Below, in pieces: positions 18,200 to 26,939 of a DNA stretch of 64,000 bases (positions are counted from its first letter, which is position 1; each line of letters begins with the position of its first letter). The notes under the pieces are model-generated. The model was given only the letters and a program-made list of their open reading frames with translations, made no database searches and was not told the origin of the DNA. Location: assembly GCA_012959805.1 (NCBI GenBank), contig DUCN01000026.1, positions 124,001 to 188,000 of the forward strand. The letters are read 5' to 3'. The stretch comes from Myxococcales bacterium. Its GTDB lineage: Bacteria > Myxococcota_A > UBA9160 > UBA4427. A program made the translations under genes and the position numbers.

Positions 18200-19045
18200 T
18201 TAGTTTTTTGGGGATGCCCAGCTCGCCGGCCGTTTTTCGAGGAACGCCTTCATGCCTTCCTTGGCTTCCTCGCCTGCGAATAGACGACCCGATAACGCCG
18301 TCGTCCACTCGATTGCGTCGGTCATTTCCCGTCGCGGCACTTCGTAGACGAGGCTCTTCGCCAACCCGAGCGCCTCCGGTCCTCCCTTTCGAAGATCCGC
18401 GAGAACCTCTTCGACCGCCGCATCGAGCTGGTCGCCGGGGACTGCGCGATTGATCAAGCCCAGTTCCGCGGCCCGTGTGCCCGAAAAACGATGGCCGCGA
18501 AGAAAGGCTTCCATCGCTTCGCCTCGACGCATTTTCGGAAGACACACGACGGAAATGATCGCGGGTACGACGCCCAGACGGACTTCGGTGAAACCAAATT
18601 TCACGTCTTCCCGAGCGATCGAAATGTCCAGCGCCGACGCCAGTCCATTTCCTCCGCCCACGACATGACCGTCGATGCGACCGATGATGGGGGTCTTAGA
18701 AGTCTGGATTTCATGCAGGAGCTCCGGAAAGCCGCCGACGCCAACCGCCTGCTTCCCGGACGCCTTCTGATCTGATTGCTGTTTGAGGTTCGCGCCGGCA
18801 CAGAACGTCGAGCCCAGATTCGTTACGACCACGGCGCGAATCGAGTCATCAGCGTTCGCCCGCCGGATCGCGCCACGAAGCCCATCCAACAATCCGGCCC
18901 CAAGCGCGTTTCGATTGTCGACGTCGGCAAGCGTCGCGGTCAAAACCCCGGCCGCCACGTCTATCCGAACGACGTCGGTGGATCCGACATTGCTGTCGTC
19001 CCGACCGTCGTCTCTGCCACTTTCAAGACCGTCCGTTGGACTCAT
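18200..19045 (-). CDS. Enoyl-CoA hydratase/isomerase family protein
   Basis: A 281-residue crotonase-fold protein. NRNALGAGL, TFCAGANLKQ, GHVVGGGNGLASALD and FTEVRLGVVPAIIS are the expected motifs, with the second catalytic Glu kept in TEVRLG. ATG at 19045 was chosen because AAGGAAAGG lies a few bases upstream; an in-frame 29-residue extension has no homology. It is the first gene of the minus arm and diverges from the carboxylase genes across a 177-base intergenic region. Confidence 0.9.
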   Translation of the reverse strand: MSPTDGLESGRDDGRDDSNVGSTDVVRIDVAAGVLTATLADVDNRNALGAGLLDGLRGAIRRANADDSIRAVVVTNLGSTFCAGANLKQQSDQKASGKQAVGVGGFPELLHEIQTSKTPIIGRIDGHVVGGGNGLASALDISIAREDVKFGFTEVRLGVVPAIISVVCLPKMRRGEAMEAFLRGHRFSGTRAAELGLINRAVPGDQLDAAVEEVLADLRKGGPEALGLAKSLVYEVPRREMTDAIEWTTALSGRLFAGEEAKEGMKAFLEKRPASWASPKN

Positions 19046-19222
19046 CCTCGACCTTTCCTTCAATCTCTGCTGTTCTCTGTGACTGCCACACCCGGCGAAC
19101 ACCGCGTCTGGCCTCTCCAGCCCTCGCTTCACACGTCCATCCCGACATCCGGGACCGGTAATATTTGTTGATTATTGTTACCTGACCTGTTAGGAAGATG
19201 TCAACACAGCGATGGAGAGTCG
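19046..19222. promoter_or_regulatory. Divergent promoter region of the acyl-CoA island
   Basis: An A/T-rich core in an otherwise G/C-rich stretch separates the two arms of the island. GGTAA (19157-19161) and TTACC (19178-19182) form a dyad 26 bases long overall around a very A/T-rich centre. This is a plausible operator for the TetR protein encoded at the end of the plus arm. No binding data can be inferred from sequence alone. Confidence 0.45.
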
Positions 19223-20884
19223 ATGCAGCCCGTCCTGCTTGCACCACCCCTACGGTCGAACCTGGACTCGCGGAGCGATGAGTTCGCCCAGAACCGTCGC
19301 GTCATGCTTGAACGGCTGCGCGAAATCGACGGCCTCCTCGACGAGGCCGAGGCCGGCGGAGGCCCGGAATCTCACGCGCGACTCACTAAGCGGGGGAAGC
19401 TCGCGGTCCGTGAGCGAATCGCGCTGGTGCTGGATCCAGACAGCCCCTTCCTCGAGATCAGTTCGCTGGCCGGATACAACTCGGATTATGTGATCGGTGG
19501 CGGTGCCGTTCTCGGTCTCGGTGTCATCGCCGGAATCGAATGCGTGATCTTCGCCAACGACCCGACGGTATTAGGCGGAGCGCTCACCCCGTACGTCGCG
19601 AAGAAATGGATGCGAGCGCTTGAAATCGCGCGGGACAATGGGATTCCATACGTCAGCTTCGTTGAATCCGCGGGCGCCGATCTCCGCATGGAGGGCGATT
19701 CCGATTCCGAAGATGGCAAGAAGAAGCGGCGACCCGCCAAAACCGATCATTTCGCCGAATCGGGACGCTTCTTCTACGAGATGATCGAACTCTCGAAGCT
19801 CGAAATCCCAACGGTCTGCGTCGTCTTCGGTTCTTCCACGGCTGGCGGCGCCTATCAGCCCGGGATGTCCGACTACAACGTTGTCATCAAGAAGCAATCC
19901 AAGATCTTTCTCGCCGGGCCCCCGCTGGTCAAAATGGCGACCGGCGAAGAATCCGACGACGAAACGCTCGGCGGTGCCTCGATGCACGCAGAGATTTCAG
20001 GACTTGGCGAATACCTGGCCGAAGACGAAGTCGACGCTCTGCGACTGTGCCGCGAGATCGTCTCGCATCTGAATTGGAAGAAGACGGGTCCTGCCCGCTC
20101 ACTCAAGGCCGATGAGCCGACCCTCGACCCTGAAGAACTGCTCGGCCTCATCAGTCCGGACCTGCGAAGCCCGGTCGAAATTCGAGACGTGATCGGCCGC
20201 ATCGTCGATGGTTCACGATTCGAGGAGTTCAAGCCGCGCTATGGACCAACCCTCGTCTGCGGCTTCGCGTCCATCGATGGCTACCCGGTCGGCATCCTCG
20301 GCAACAACGGCGTGATCTACCCCGAAGCTGCCGAAAAGGCCGCGCATTTTATCCAGCTCTGCAATCAACTGGACATGCCGCTCGTCTTCTTCCAGAACCT
20401 CACGGGCTTCATCGTCGGCCGGGAATTCGAACACGCGGGAATGATCAAAAAGGGATCGCTGATGATCAATGCGGTCACGAACTCGACGGTTCCCCATCTC
20501 ACCGTGATCGTCGGCGCCTCTTATGGTGCCGGGACCTACGCCATGTCAGGCCGCGCATTCAACAACCGCTTCACCTTCATCTGGCCAAGTGCCAAGATCG
20601 CTGTCATGGGTGGCAAGCAAATCGCCGGAGTGATGTCGATGGTTCGACGCGGCCAGGCCGCGCGCAAAGGTCTTCCCTTCGACGAAGAAGCGGATGCCAT
20701 GCTCGTGGCCGCTGTCGAGGCCAAACAAGAAGAGGGCTCGGTCGCCCTCGAAGCGACCGGGGCCATCAGCGACGACGGCATCCTCGATCCACGCGACACT
20801 CGGATTGCTCTGGGAATCTGTTTGTCCGTCGTCTCCAATCGGCCCATCGAAGGCGCCGAAGGGTATGGGGTGTTTCGGCTGTGA
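19223..20884 (+). CDS. Acyl-CoA carboxylase, carboxyltransferase (beta) subunit
   Basis: A 553-residue carboxyltransferase of the methylcrotonyl/propionyl/geranyl-CoA carboxylase family. The crotonase-like halves carry AGGAYQPGMSDYNVV and KMATGEESDDETLGG, and later FLQNLTGFIVG-type and GASYGAGTYAMSGRAF sequences. It transfers CO2 from carboxybiotin to an acyl-CoA. ATG at 19223 has GGAGAG upstream; an earlier ATG at 19175 lacks a ribosome site. It overlaps the biotin-carboxylase gene by four bases. Which acyl-CoA is carboxylated is not certain. Confidence 0.93.
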   Translation: MQPVLLAPPLRSNLDSRSDEFAQNRRVMLERLREIDGLLDEAEAGGGPESHARLTKRGKLAVRERIALVLDPDSPFLEISSLAGYNSDYVIGGGAVLGLGVIAGIECVIFANDPTVLGGALTPYVAKKWMRALEIARDNGIPYVSFVESAGADLRMEGDSDSEDGKKKRRPAKTDHFAESGRFFYEMIELSKLEIPTVCVVFGSSTAGGAYQPGMSDYNVVIKKQSKIFLAGPPLVKMATGEESDDETLGGASMHAEISGLGEYLAEDEVDALRLCREIVSHLNWKKTGPARSLKADEPTLDPEELLGLISPDLRSPVEIRDVIGRIVDGSRFEEFKPRYGPTLVCGFASIDGYPVGILGNNGVIYPEAAEKAAHFIQLCNQLDMPLVFFQNLTGFIVGREFEHAGMIKKGSLMINAVTNSTVPHLTVIVGASYGAGTYAMSGRAFNNRFTFIWPSAKIAVMGGKQIAGVMSMVRRGQAARKGLPFDEEADAMLVAAVEAKQEEGSVALEATGAISDDGILDPRDTRIALGICLSVVSNRPIEGAEGYGVFRL

Positions 20885-22827
20885 GCATCAAGACTCTCCT
20901 GATTGCGAATCGTGGCGAGATTGCCCGCCGTGTTATTCGATCCGCCCACGAGATGGGCATTCGATGCATTGCCGTCTACGTGGATGCCGATGCTGTGGCG
21001 CCATTCGTGTCCGACGCCGACGAGGCCATTCGACTGCCCGACTCCTACCTCGACGGAAAGTCGATTCTCGAGGCAGCCCTCGCCAGTGGCGCCGACGCGA
21101 TTCATCCCGGCTATGGCTTCCTGTCCGAGAATGCCGAGTTCGCCCGAGACACGATTGCAGCCGGAATCGCATGGGTCGGACCGAGCCCCGAAGCCATCAC
21201 GCAAATGGGCGACAAGCTCGCCGCCAAGGAGTTGGCGACACAGCACGACGTGCCGATCCTTCGCGGTAGCCAGCATCCAAAGGACGCCGACGCAATCGGC
21301 TATCCGATCCTGGTGAAGGCGGCGGCCGGTGGCGGCGGGAAGGGCATGCGCATCGTTCACGGCCCAGCGGATCTGGACGAAGCCATCGCCTCGGCCAAGC
21401 GCGAAGCCGCCGGTGGATTCGGGGACGACCGCGTATTCCTCGAACGTTATGTCGCGCGCTCCCGACACGTCGAGATCCAGATCCTGGGAGACGCCCACGG
21501 CAACGTCGTCCACCTGGGCGAGCGAGAATGTTCAATCCAGCGGCGACATCAGAAAATTATCGAAGAGGCGCCCTCCCCCGGCCTCAGTGAAGCGACACGC
21601 GCGGCCATGGGTGATGCGGCACTTCGATTGGCCGGCGGACTGAATTATCAATCCGCGGGAACCGTCGAATTCCTGGTGGACGAAGCGTCCGGCGAGTTCT
21701 TCTTCCTTGAGGTCAACACGCGCCTTCAAGTCGAGCATCCGGTCACCGAAGCCGTCACCGGTATCGACCTCGTTCGCGCGCAACTTCGCATCGCCGAGGG
21801 CGAACCGCTTGAGCTCAGCCAAAGCGAAATCGGCTGCGAAGGTGCCGCCATCGAGGCGCGCCTCTACGCCGAGAATCCAGCCAATGATTTCTTGCCCGCG
21901 ACCGGTCGACTCGACGCATTTGCGCCGAGCGCCGAACCCGCCGTTCGCTGGGATAGCGGCGTCGAAGAGGGAAGTATCGTCGGGACGGATTTTGATCCGA
22001 TGCTGGCCAAGGTGATCGCCTCTGCTCCAACGCGACGCGAAGCGGCCGGACGACTAGCGCTCGCGCTCGAACGGCTTCATCTCGGTGGAATCGTGACAAA
22101 TCGCGACTTCCTCGTCGCTGTTCTTCGAAGCGATGAATTCCTGGCCGGCGAGACCACGACCGACTTCATCGAACGAGTTCAGCCGAGCAGGTCGCTGGTT
22201 CTATCCGATGATGTCTTCGAGCGCATCGCACGCGTTGGCGCGCTCTGGATTCAGTCAGCCAATCGTTCAGAAGCCTTCGTCCTCGCTTCGACGCCTTCCG
22301 GTTGGCGCAATGCACGGATGCCCTATGAACGTGTTCGCCTGGCATTCGGCGAGCGCGAGACAGAGGTCCGCTATCGGGCCACCCGAGGCGGGGACTTCGA
22401 ATTCGAGGATGGAACTGCGGCGCGTATCCTTTCGTGGTCTGAAAATTCGATCGATGTTGAGATCGGTTCGCAGCGGCTTTGTTCTCGGGTGACACGAGCC
22501 GGCGACCGCCTCATCGTCCAATCCCCGACCAGCGACATCGAGTTCAGCATCGTTCCGAGATTCATTGCACCCGGGGATGAAGCCGCCTCGGGCGGCCTCA
22601 CTGCCCCGATGCCAGGGAAGGTGATCGACATTCGAGTTGCGGTCGGCGACACGGTCGAGGTTGGCCAAATCCTGATTCTCCTCGAAGCCATGAAAATGGA
22701 ACATCCAATGCGCGCCACAGTCGATGGCGTCGTCGCCGAAATTCGAATTCGCGAGGGCGAACAAGTAGAGAACGACGCGCTGCTTCTAATCATCGAACCG
22801 ACCGAAAGCGACAAGACGAGCGATTAG
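20881..22827 (+). CDS. Acyl-CoA carboxylase, biotin carboxylase/BCCP (alpha) subunit
   Basis: A 648-residue protein starting with GTG in a GTGA overlap with the beta gene. Residues 1-about 450 are the biotin carboxylase: LIANRGEIARRVIRSA, the ATP-grasp loop AAAGGGGKGMRIV and FLEVNTRLQVEHPVTE. A linker domain follows. The last 70 residues are a biotinyl domain with the attachment Lys in LEAMKMEHP. With the beta subunit it forms an ATP- and bicarbonate-dependent acyl-CoA carboxylase. Confidence 0.95.
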   Translation: MSIKTLLIANRGEIARRVIRSAHEMGIRCIAVYVDADAVAPFVSDADEAIRLPDSYLDGKSILEAALASGADAIHPGYGFLSENAEFARDTIAAGIAWVGPSPEAITQMGDKLAAKELATQHDVPILRGSQHPKDADAIGYPILVKAAAGGGGKGMRIVHGPADLDEAIASAKREAAGGFGDDRVFLERYVARSRHVEIQILGDAHGNVVHLGERECSIQRRHQKIIEEAPSPGLSEATRAAMGDAALRLAGGLNYQSAGTVEFLVDEASGEFFFLEVNTRLQVEHPVTEAVTGIDLVRAQLRIAEGEPLELSQSEIGCEGAAIEARLYAENPANDFLPATGRLDAFAPSAEPAVRWDSGVEEGSIVGTDFDPMLAKVIASAPTRREAAGRLALALERLHLGGIVTNRDFLVAVLRSDEFLAGETTTDFIERVQPSRSLVLSDDVFERIARVGALWIQSANRSEAFVLASTPSGWRNARMPYERVRLAFGERETEVRYRATRGGDFEFEDGTAARILSWSENSIDVEIGSQRLCSRVTRAGDRLIVQSPTSDIEFSIVPRFIAPGDEAASGGLTAPMPGKVIDIRVAVGDTVEVGQILILLEAMKMEHPMRATVDGVVAEIRIREGEQVENDALLLIIEPTESDKTSD

Positions 22828-22916
22828 CCGACAGCCGACCGAGCACGCGGACAAGGCACCTGAACGGGACCACGCGTCCGAATAACATGCCCTAACAAAA
22901 CAGGAGAACCAGAGCC

Positions 22917-24674
22917 ATGACGAAACCGATTCGTATCGCAAATTGCTCGGGATTCTTTGGCGATCGCCTTTCGGCGGCCAAGGAAATGGTCGAGGGCGGT
23001 CCGATCGACGTCTTGACCGGAGACTGGCTCGCGGAACTCACCATGCTGATCCTGGCTCGCACTCGGATGAAGAGGCCGGGCGCCGGGTATGCGCGAACCT
23101 TCGTGACGGAGATGGAAGAAGTCATGGGGAGTTGTCTTGATAAGGGAATCCGCGTCGTCTCGAACGCGGGCGGCCTCGACCCGGATCGATGCGCAGAAGC
23201 CGTGGCGGAGGTGGCCGAGAAACTCGGGCTCCACCCGAAAATCGCCTACGTGCGTGGCGATGACCTGATGCCCAATATCGACGAGTTCCTCTCCGGCGAC
23301 CAATTACATCATTTCGAAACCGGCGAACCGATCAAGGACCCCAGCCGATTCATGACCGCCAACGCCTATCTCGGTTGCTGGGGAATCGTCGATGCCCTCG
23401 AGCGCGGCGCCGACATTGTCATCACGGGACGGGTGACCGATGCCGCCGTGGTTTGCGGACCTGCTGCCTGGCATCACGGATGGAAACGAGACGACTGGAA
23501 CCAGCTCGCCGGAGCCGTCGTGGCCGGCCACGTGATTGAATGCGGCACCCAGGCCACCGGCGGCAATTACTCGTTCTTTGAAGAAGTACCAGGAATGGAA
23601 CGAACCGGTTTCCCCTGGGCTGAAGTGGCCGAAGACGGTTCGTGTGTCATTGGGAAGCACGACAACACCGGCGGCGAAGTCTCGATCGGAACGATCACAT
23701 CACAACTGCTCTATGAAATTGGCGGCGTCGAATATTTCGGACCGGACGTGACCACGCGATTCGACACGATCCAGATCGAAACCCAAGGACCCGACCGGGT
23801 TAGACTCCATGGTACCCAAGGCGAGCCACCCCCAGACACGCTCAAAGTCTGCATGAATCGAAGTGGTGGTTTTCGAAATGATATGCGCGTCTGCCTGACG
23901 GGTCTCGACATCGAAGCCAAAGCCGCATTGATCGAAAAGGCATTCTGGGTGGCTTGTCCATATGATCCCGCGGACTATCAGCAGGTCACGACGCGAATCA
24001 TTCGAACCGACAAAGACGATCCCGAATCGAACGAAGAAGCCGTTGCTTTCCTGCATATCGCCGTCAAGGATCCCGACGAGAAGAAAGTCGGGCGGGCCTT
24101 CGCCAATGCGATGACGGAACTCGCGCTCTCGACCATTCCCGGCTTCTTTGGCGTCGGCGGCGGACCCGCAGCCGGACGGCCCTTTGGCATCTACGAACCA
24201 GCACGCATTCCCGCGAGCGCCGTTCAACAAGAGATCATTTTCATCGATGGCGATACGAAAGAAATCGACTCCGTCATCCCCGGTGGCGATGTCACGGTCG
24301 TACCCGCACTGGGCCCCGCTACGGCGGTACCCGGCGGAGGCATGAAGCGAATTCCGATCGGTCGAATCATCGGTGCTCGCTCCGGCGACAAGGGCGGAAA
24401 TGCCAACTTGGGTGTCTTCGCTCGAAGCGATGAGGCCTGGGCATGGCTGGATCATTTCCTCACAACGGAACGTCTACAGTCATTACTTCCCGAGGTGGCG
24501 CAGTTCGAGGTCGACCGGACCCGACTCCCAGCGCTACGAAGCCTCAACTTCGTGATCCACGGAATTCTCGAAGAAGGGGTTGCCGCCGCAACGCGTCAGG
24601 ACGGCCAGGCCAAAAGTCTGGGTGAATGGTTGCGTGCCCGCGTCGTCGATGTTCCGGAGTCGCTTCTTTCATGA
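22917..24674 (+). CDS. AtuA-like acyclic terpene utilization protein (DUF1446)
   Basis: A 585-residue DUF1446 protein. The N-terminal segment IRIANCSGFFGDRLSAAKEM, GDWLAELTMLILAR, CWGIVDALERGADIVITGRV and AGHVIECGTQATGGNYS are characteristic. The last about 110 residues form the AtuA-like ferredoxin-fold domain (IGARSGDKGGNANLGVFA). In Pseudomonas, atuA is in the citronellol/geraniol catabolic cluster next to a geranyl-CoA carboxylase. Here it directly follows an acyl-CoA carboxylase, which points to an isoprenoid-like or branched acyl substrate. The biochemical role of AtuA is unknown. Confidence 0.9.
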   Translation: MTKPIRIANCSGFFGDRLSAAKEMVEGGPIDVLTGDWLAELTMLILARTRMKRPGAGYARTFVTEMEEVMGSCLDKGIRVVSNAGGLDPDRCAEAVAEVAEKLGLHPKIAYVRGDDLMPNIDEFLSGDQLHHFETGEPIKDPSRFMTANAYLGCWGIVDALERGADIVITGRVTDAAVVCGPAAWHHGWKRDDWNQLAGAVVAGHVIECGTQATGGNYSFFEEVPGMERTGFPWAEVAEDGSCVIGKHDNTGGEVSIGTITSQLLYEIGGVEYFGPDVTTRFDTIQIETQGPDRVRLHGTQGEPPPDTLKVCMNRSGGFRNDMRVCLTGLDIEAKAALIEKAFWVACPYDPADYQQVTTRIIRTDKDDPESNEEAVAFLHIAVKDPDEKKVGRAFANAMTELALSTIPGFFGVGGGPAAGRPFGIYEPARIPASAVQQEIIFIDGDTKEIDSVIPGGDVTVVPALGPATAVPGGGMKRIPIGRIIGARSGDKGGNANLGVFARSDEAWAWLDHFLTTERLQSLLPEVAQFEVDRTRLPALRSLNFVIHGILEEGVAAATRQDGQAKSLGEWLRARVVDVPESLLS

Positions 24675-25336
24675 CCTCCGCGAGTGCGAACTCCCCCCCC
24701 CGGCGAAGCGCGCGTTACAAGAACGTTCGCGCACCCAAGCGGCTTCTTCGCCCGAGCGTCGAAGCATCGCTCACCGCCCGCCAGCTCGAAATTCTCGACA
24801 CCCTCGATGCGTCGGTCCTACGAAGTGATTTCGCCGATCTCACTATGGCCGAAATCGCGCGGCGAATGTCCTGTTCACTCCGAACGCTCTACGACATAGC
24901 GCCTAGCAAAGATGCACTCGTCCTCGCCGTTGCGGACCGCCAACTCCGTCGCGTCGGTCGCGAAGCCATGGAAGCACTCGAAACGGACCTTCCGCCCCTC
25001 GACCGCTTGCGGGCCTACCTGCGCGCGACCAACCGCGTTCTCCAACCGAAGACGGTCCTCTTTTCCGAGTCCTTCAGGAAATTCGAAGGCGCCACGGAGT
25101 TGGCCGAAGCGCATACCCGGTACATCGTCGAAATCACGCGCTCACTACTCGACGAAGCCGAACAGGAGGGCGAGATTGCCGCGGTCGACACGAGTGCAAT
25201 CGCCTTCGTCCTCGGGCGCCTTGGCCGTGAGTTCTCGCGTTCCGAAACGGAAGGCGTTGGCCAGAAATCCCCTCGAGAATCTGCGGACTTAGTCGCCGAG
25301 ATCATCTTGAGCGGCTTGTTGGCCACGCGCACCTGA
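24671..25336 (+). CDS. TetR family transcriptional regulator
   Basis: A 221-residue regulator. The N-terminal helix-turn-helix lies at about residues 45-80, with DLTMAEIARRMSCSLRTLYDIAPSKDAL. An all-helical ligand domain follows. ATG at 24671 overlaps the AtuA stop as ATGA; the longer frame begins inside atuA and has no homology. A basic N-terminal tail of about 30 residues precedes the DNA-binding domain. It probably represses both arms of the island in the absence of an acyl-CoA ligand, the usual arrangement for TetR genes in such loci. Confidence 0.88.
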   Translation: MTSASANSPPRRSARYKNVRAPKRLLRPSVEASLTARQLEILDTLDASVLRSDFADLTMAEIARRMSCSLRTLYDIAPSKDALVLAVADRQLRRVGREAMEALETDLPPLDRLRAYLRATNRVLQPKTVLFSESFRKFEGATELAEAHTRYIVEITRSLLDEAEQEGEIAAVDTSAIAFVLGRLGREFSRSETEGVGQKSPRESADLVAEIILSGLLATRT

Positions 25337-25362
25337 AGGTTGCGCTCGCCGCACACCCCGTA

Positions 25363-25983
25363 TCAGGGCTCGGGGATCGCCATTCCCTTTTGAACCGCCG
25401 GCCGTGCCTCAATGCGACCAAGCCAATCGGAGACTCGCTCGCGCTCGAGGATATCCGGCGAGCCGAGATTCTTCATGATCTGCAGCCACGGAAAATGCAT
25501 GATGTCGCCGATGCTATACGGGCCTGCTAGATAGTCGCGACCGTCTTCCAGAATGCGATCGATAACGCCTAACAAGCGCTTCATCTCATCACCAAAGATC
25601 TGAATCATCTCGTGATTCTTCTCACCTTCCTTGCGCAGAGCCGCGCCGAATCGTCCGAGATTCGGACCGACGCCCGCCGCCTGGAAGAAGGCATACTGAA
25701 TCGCGTCCATGCGAGTCTTGGCGTCTTTCGGGAGGATGATGCCCTCCGGATCGTGTTGTTCACCGAGATGGAGCAGGATCGCCCCGGATTCCCAGATCAC
25801 CTGATCGTCGTCTTCGAAGACGGGAATCTTGTGGTTCGGATTCATCGCGAGGAATTCTGCGGACTTCTGCTCTTCTTGATCGAGCTTCACCCATGTCATT
25901 TCGTAGTCGAGCCCGAGCTCTTCGAGGGCGATTGAGATCTTTCGGCCATTTGGCGTAGCGGCGGTATAGAGATGCAATTTCAA
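25363..25983 (-). CDS. Glutathione S-transferase family protein
   Basis: A 206-residue cytosolic-type GST. The thioredoxin-like N-domain has LYTAATPNGRKISIALEELG, where TPNGRK matches the Asn-containing active site of nu-class (YfcG/Ure2p-like) enzymes. The cis-Pro motif is NPNHKIPVF and the Glu/Ser glutathione site is WESGAILLHL. The C-terminal helical domain has YSIGDIMHFPWL. It probably acts in disulfide or peroxide reduction, or in conjugation. It is convergent with the TetR gene and diverges from an enoyl-CoA hydratase. Confidence 0.9.
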   Translation of the reverse strand: MKLHLYTAATPNGRKISIALEELGLDYEMTWVKLDQEEQKSAEFLAMNPNHKIPVFEDDDQVIWESGAILLHLGEQHDPEGIILPKDAKTRMDAIQYAFFQAAGVGPNLGRFGAALRKEGEKNHEMIQIFGDEMKRLLGVIDRILEDGRDYLAGPYSIGDIMHFPWLQIMKNLGSPDILERERVSDWLGRIEARPAVQKGMAIPEP

Positions 25984-26176
25984 AGGCTCCTGTTTTGGAT
26001 TGACACTGATCTGGCAATTTGCGCGGGCATCACAATGACCAACTCATGCACCCTAAGCGTACCATGGCCCCCGAGATCCTGTAGGCCAGACGGGGCGGCC
26101 CCACACGTCTCATCGTAGGCGTTGTCCGCGAGCCCTCGGGCTTTGCCTTGCGGCGGGACTCTCCTAACTTCGAGTC

Positions 26177-26938
26177 ATGACCGAAAACTGGACTGAAACA
26201 AGACACGATCAAATAGCCGTCCTCAGCTTCTCCCGACCGCCCAAGAATTGGATGGACATCGCTTCGATGACGGAGCTCGTGACGCATCTCGAGCGGCTTG
26301 CCTCACAGAAGGATGAAGTCACTGTCGTCATGCTCACCGGCGGTGTCGACGGATACTTCATCGCGCATGCAGACCTCGATGATCTCGCCAAGCTTTCGCG
26401 GGGTGAGGACGTCCCCGGCGATCTTCGCTCCTGGGTTGATGCCCTCGCACTGCTCGAATCGATGCCCCAACCCACCGTCGCCGCAATCAACGGACAGGCT
26501 TGGGGCGGTGGCTGCGAGACAGCCCTTGCCTGCACTCTGCGAATCGGTTCGGAGAATGCCCACCTGGGTCAACCCGAAGTGAACGTCGGCATCATTCCGG
26601 GCGCCGGCGGGACTCAGCGATTGCCGCGACTGGTCGGCGCCGGAATCGGTGCCGAACTATGTCTGAGCGGCCGGGTTGTCCAGGCCGAAGAAGCCATGCG
26701 TATCGGACTCCTGAATACGGTCTTACCCAGCGATGGTTTTACATCGGCCGCCATTGAGTGGTGTGAACAGATCGCTGCGAACCCAGCGTCCGCCGTCTTC
26801 GCAGCGAAGAAAGCGGTGGTCCAAGGACTCAAGCTTCCACTCTCCGAAGGTCTACGCCTCGAAGGCCAGCTTTTCGCGCAGATCAATGCTGGAGACGAAG
26901 CGCGCGAATTGAACGCGAACATCGAACGCCCGAGCTAG
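26177..26938 (+). CDS. Enoyl-CoA hydratase/isomerase family protein
   Basis: A 253-residue crotonase-fold protein. GQAWGGGCETALACTLRIG contains the first oxyanion/Glu region and GQPEVNVGIIPGAGGTQRLPR the second, matching enoyl-CoA hydratases with both catalytic glutamates. The stretch GGVDGYFIAHADLDDL replaces the more usual FSAGADI signature, so the substrate pocket may differ. It stands alone and converges with the next gene, the stops being one base apart. Confidence 0.88.
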   Translation: MTENWTETRHDQIAVLSFSRPPKNWMDIASMTELVTHLERLASQKDEVTVVMLTGGVDGYFIAHADLDDLAKLSRGEDVPGDLRSWVDALALLESMPQPTVAAINGQAWGGGCETALACTLRIGSENAHLGQPEVNVGIIPGAGGTQRLPRLVGAGIGAELCLSGRVVQAEEAMRIGLLNTVLPSDGFTSAAIEWCEQIAANPASAVFAAKKAVVQGLKLPLSEGLRLEGQLFAQINAGDEARELNANIERPS

Positions 26939-26939
26939 A

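Noticed and set aside
20536..21513. 325-codon minus-strand frame
   Set aside because: Complement of the carboxylase subunit genes, no motifs.
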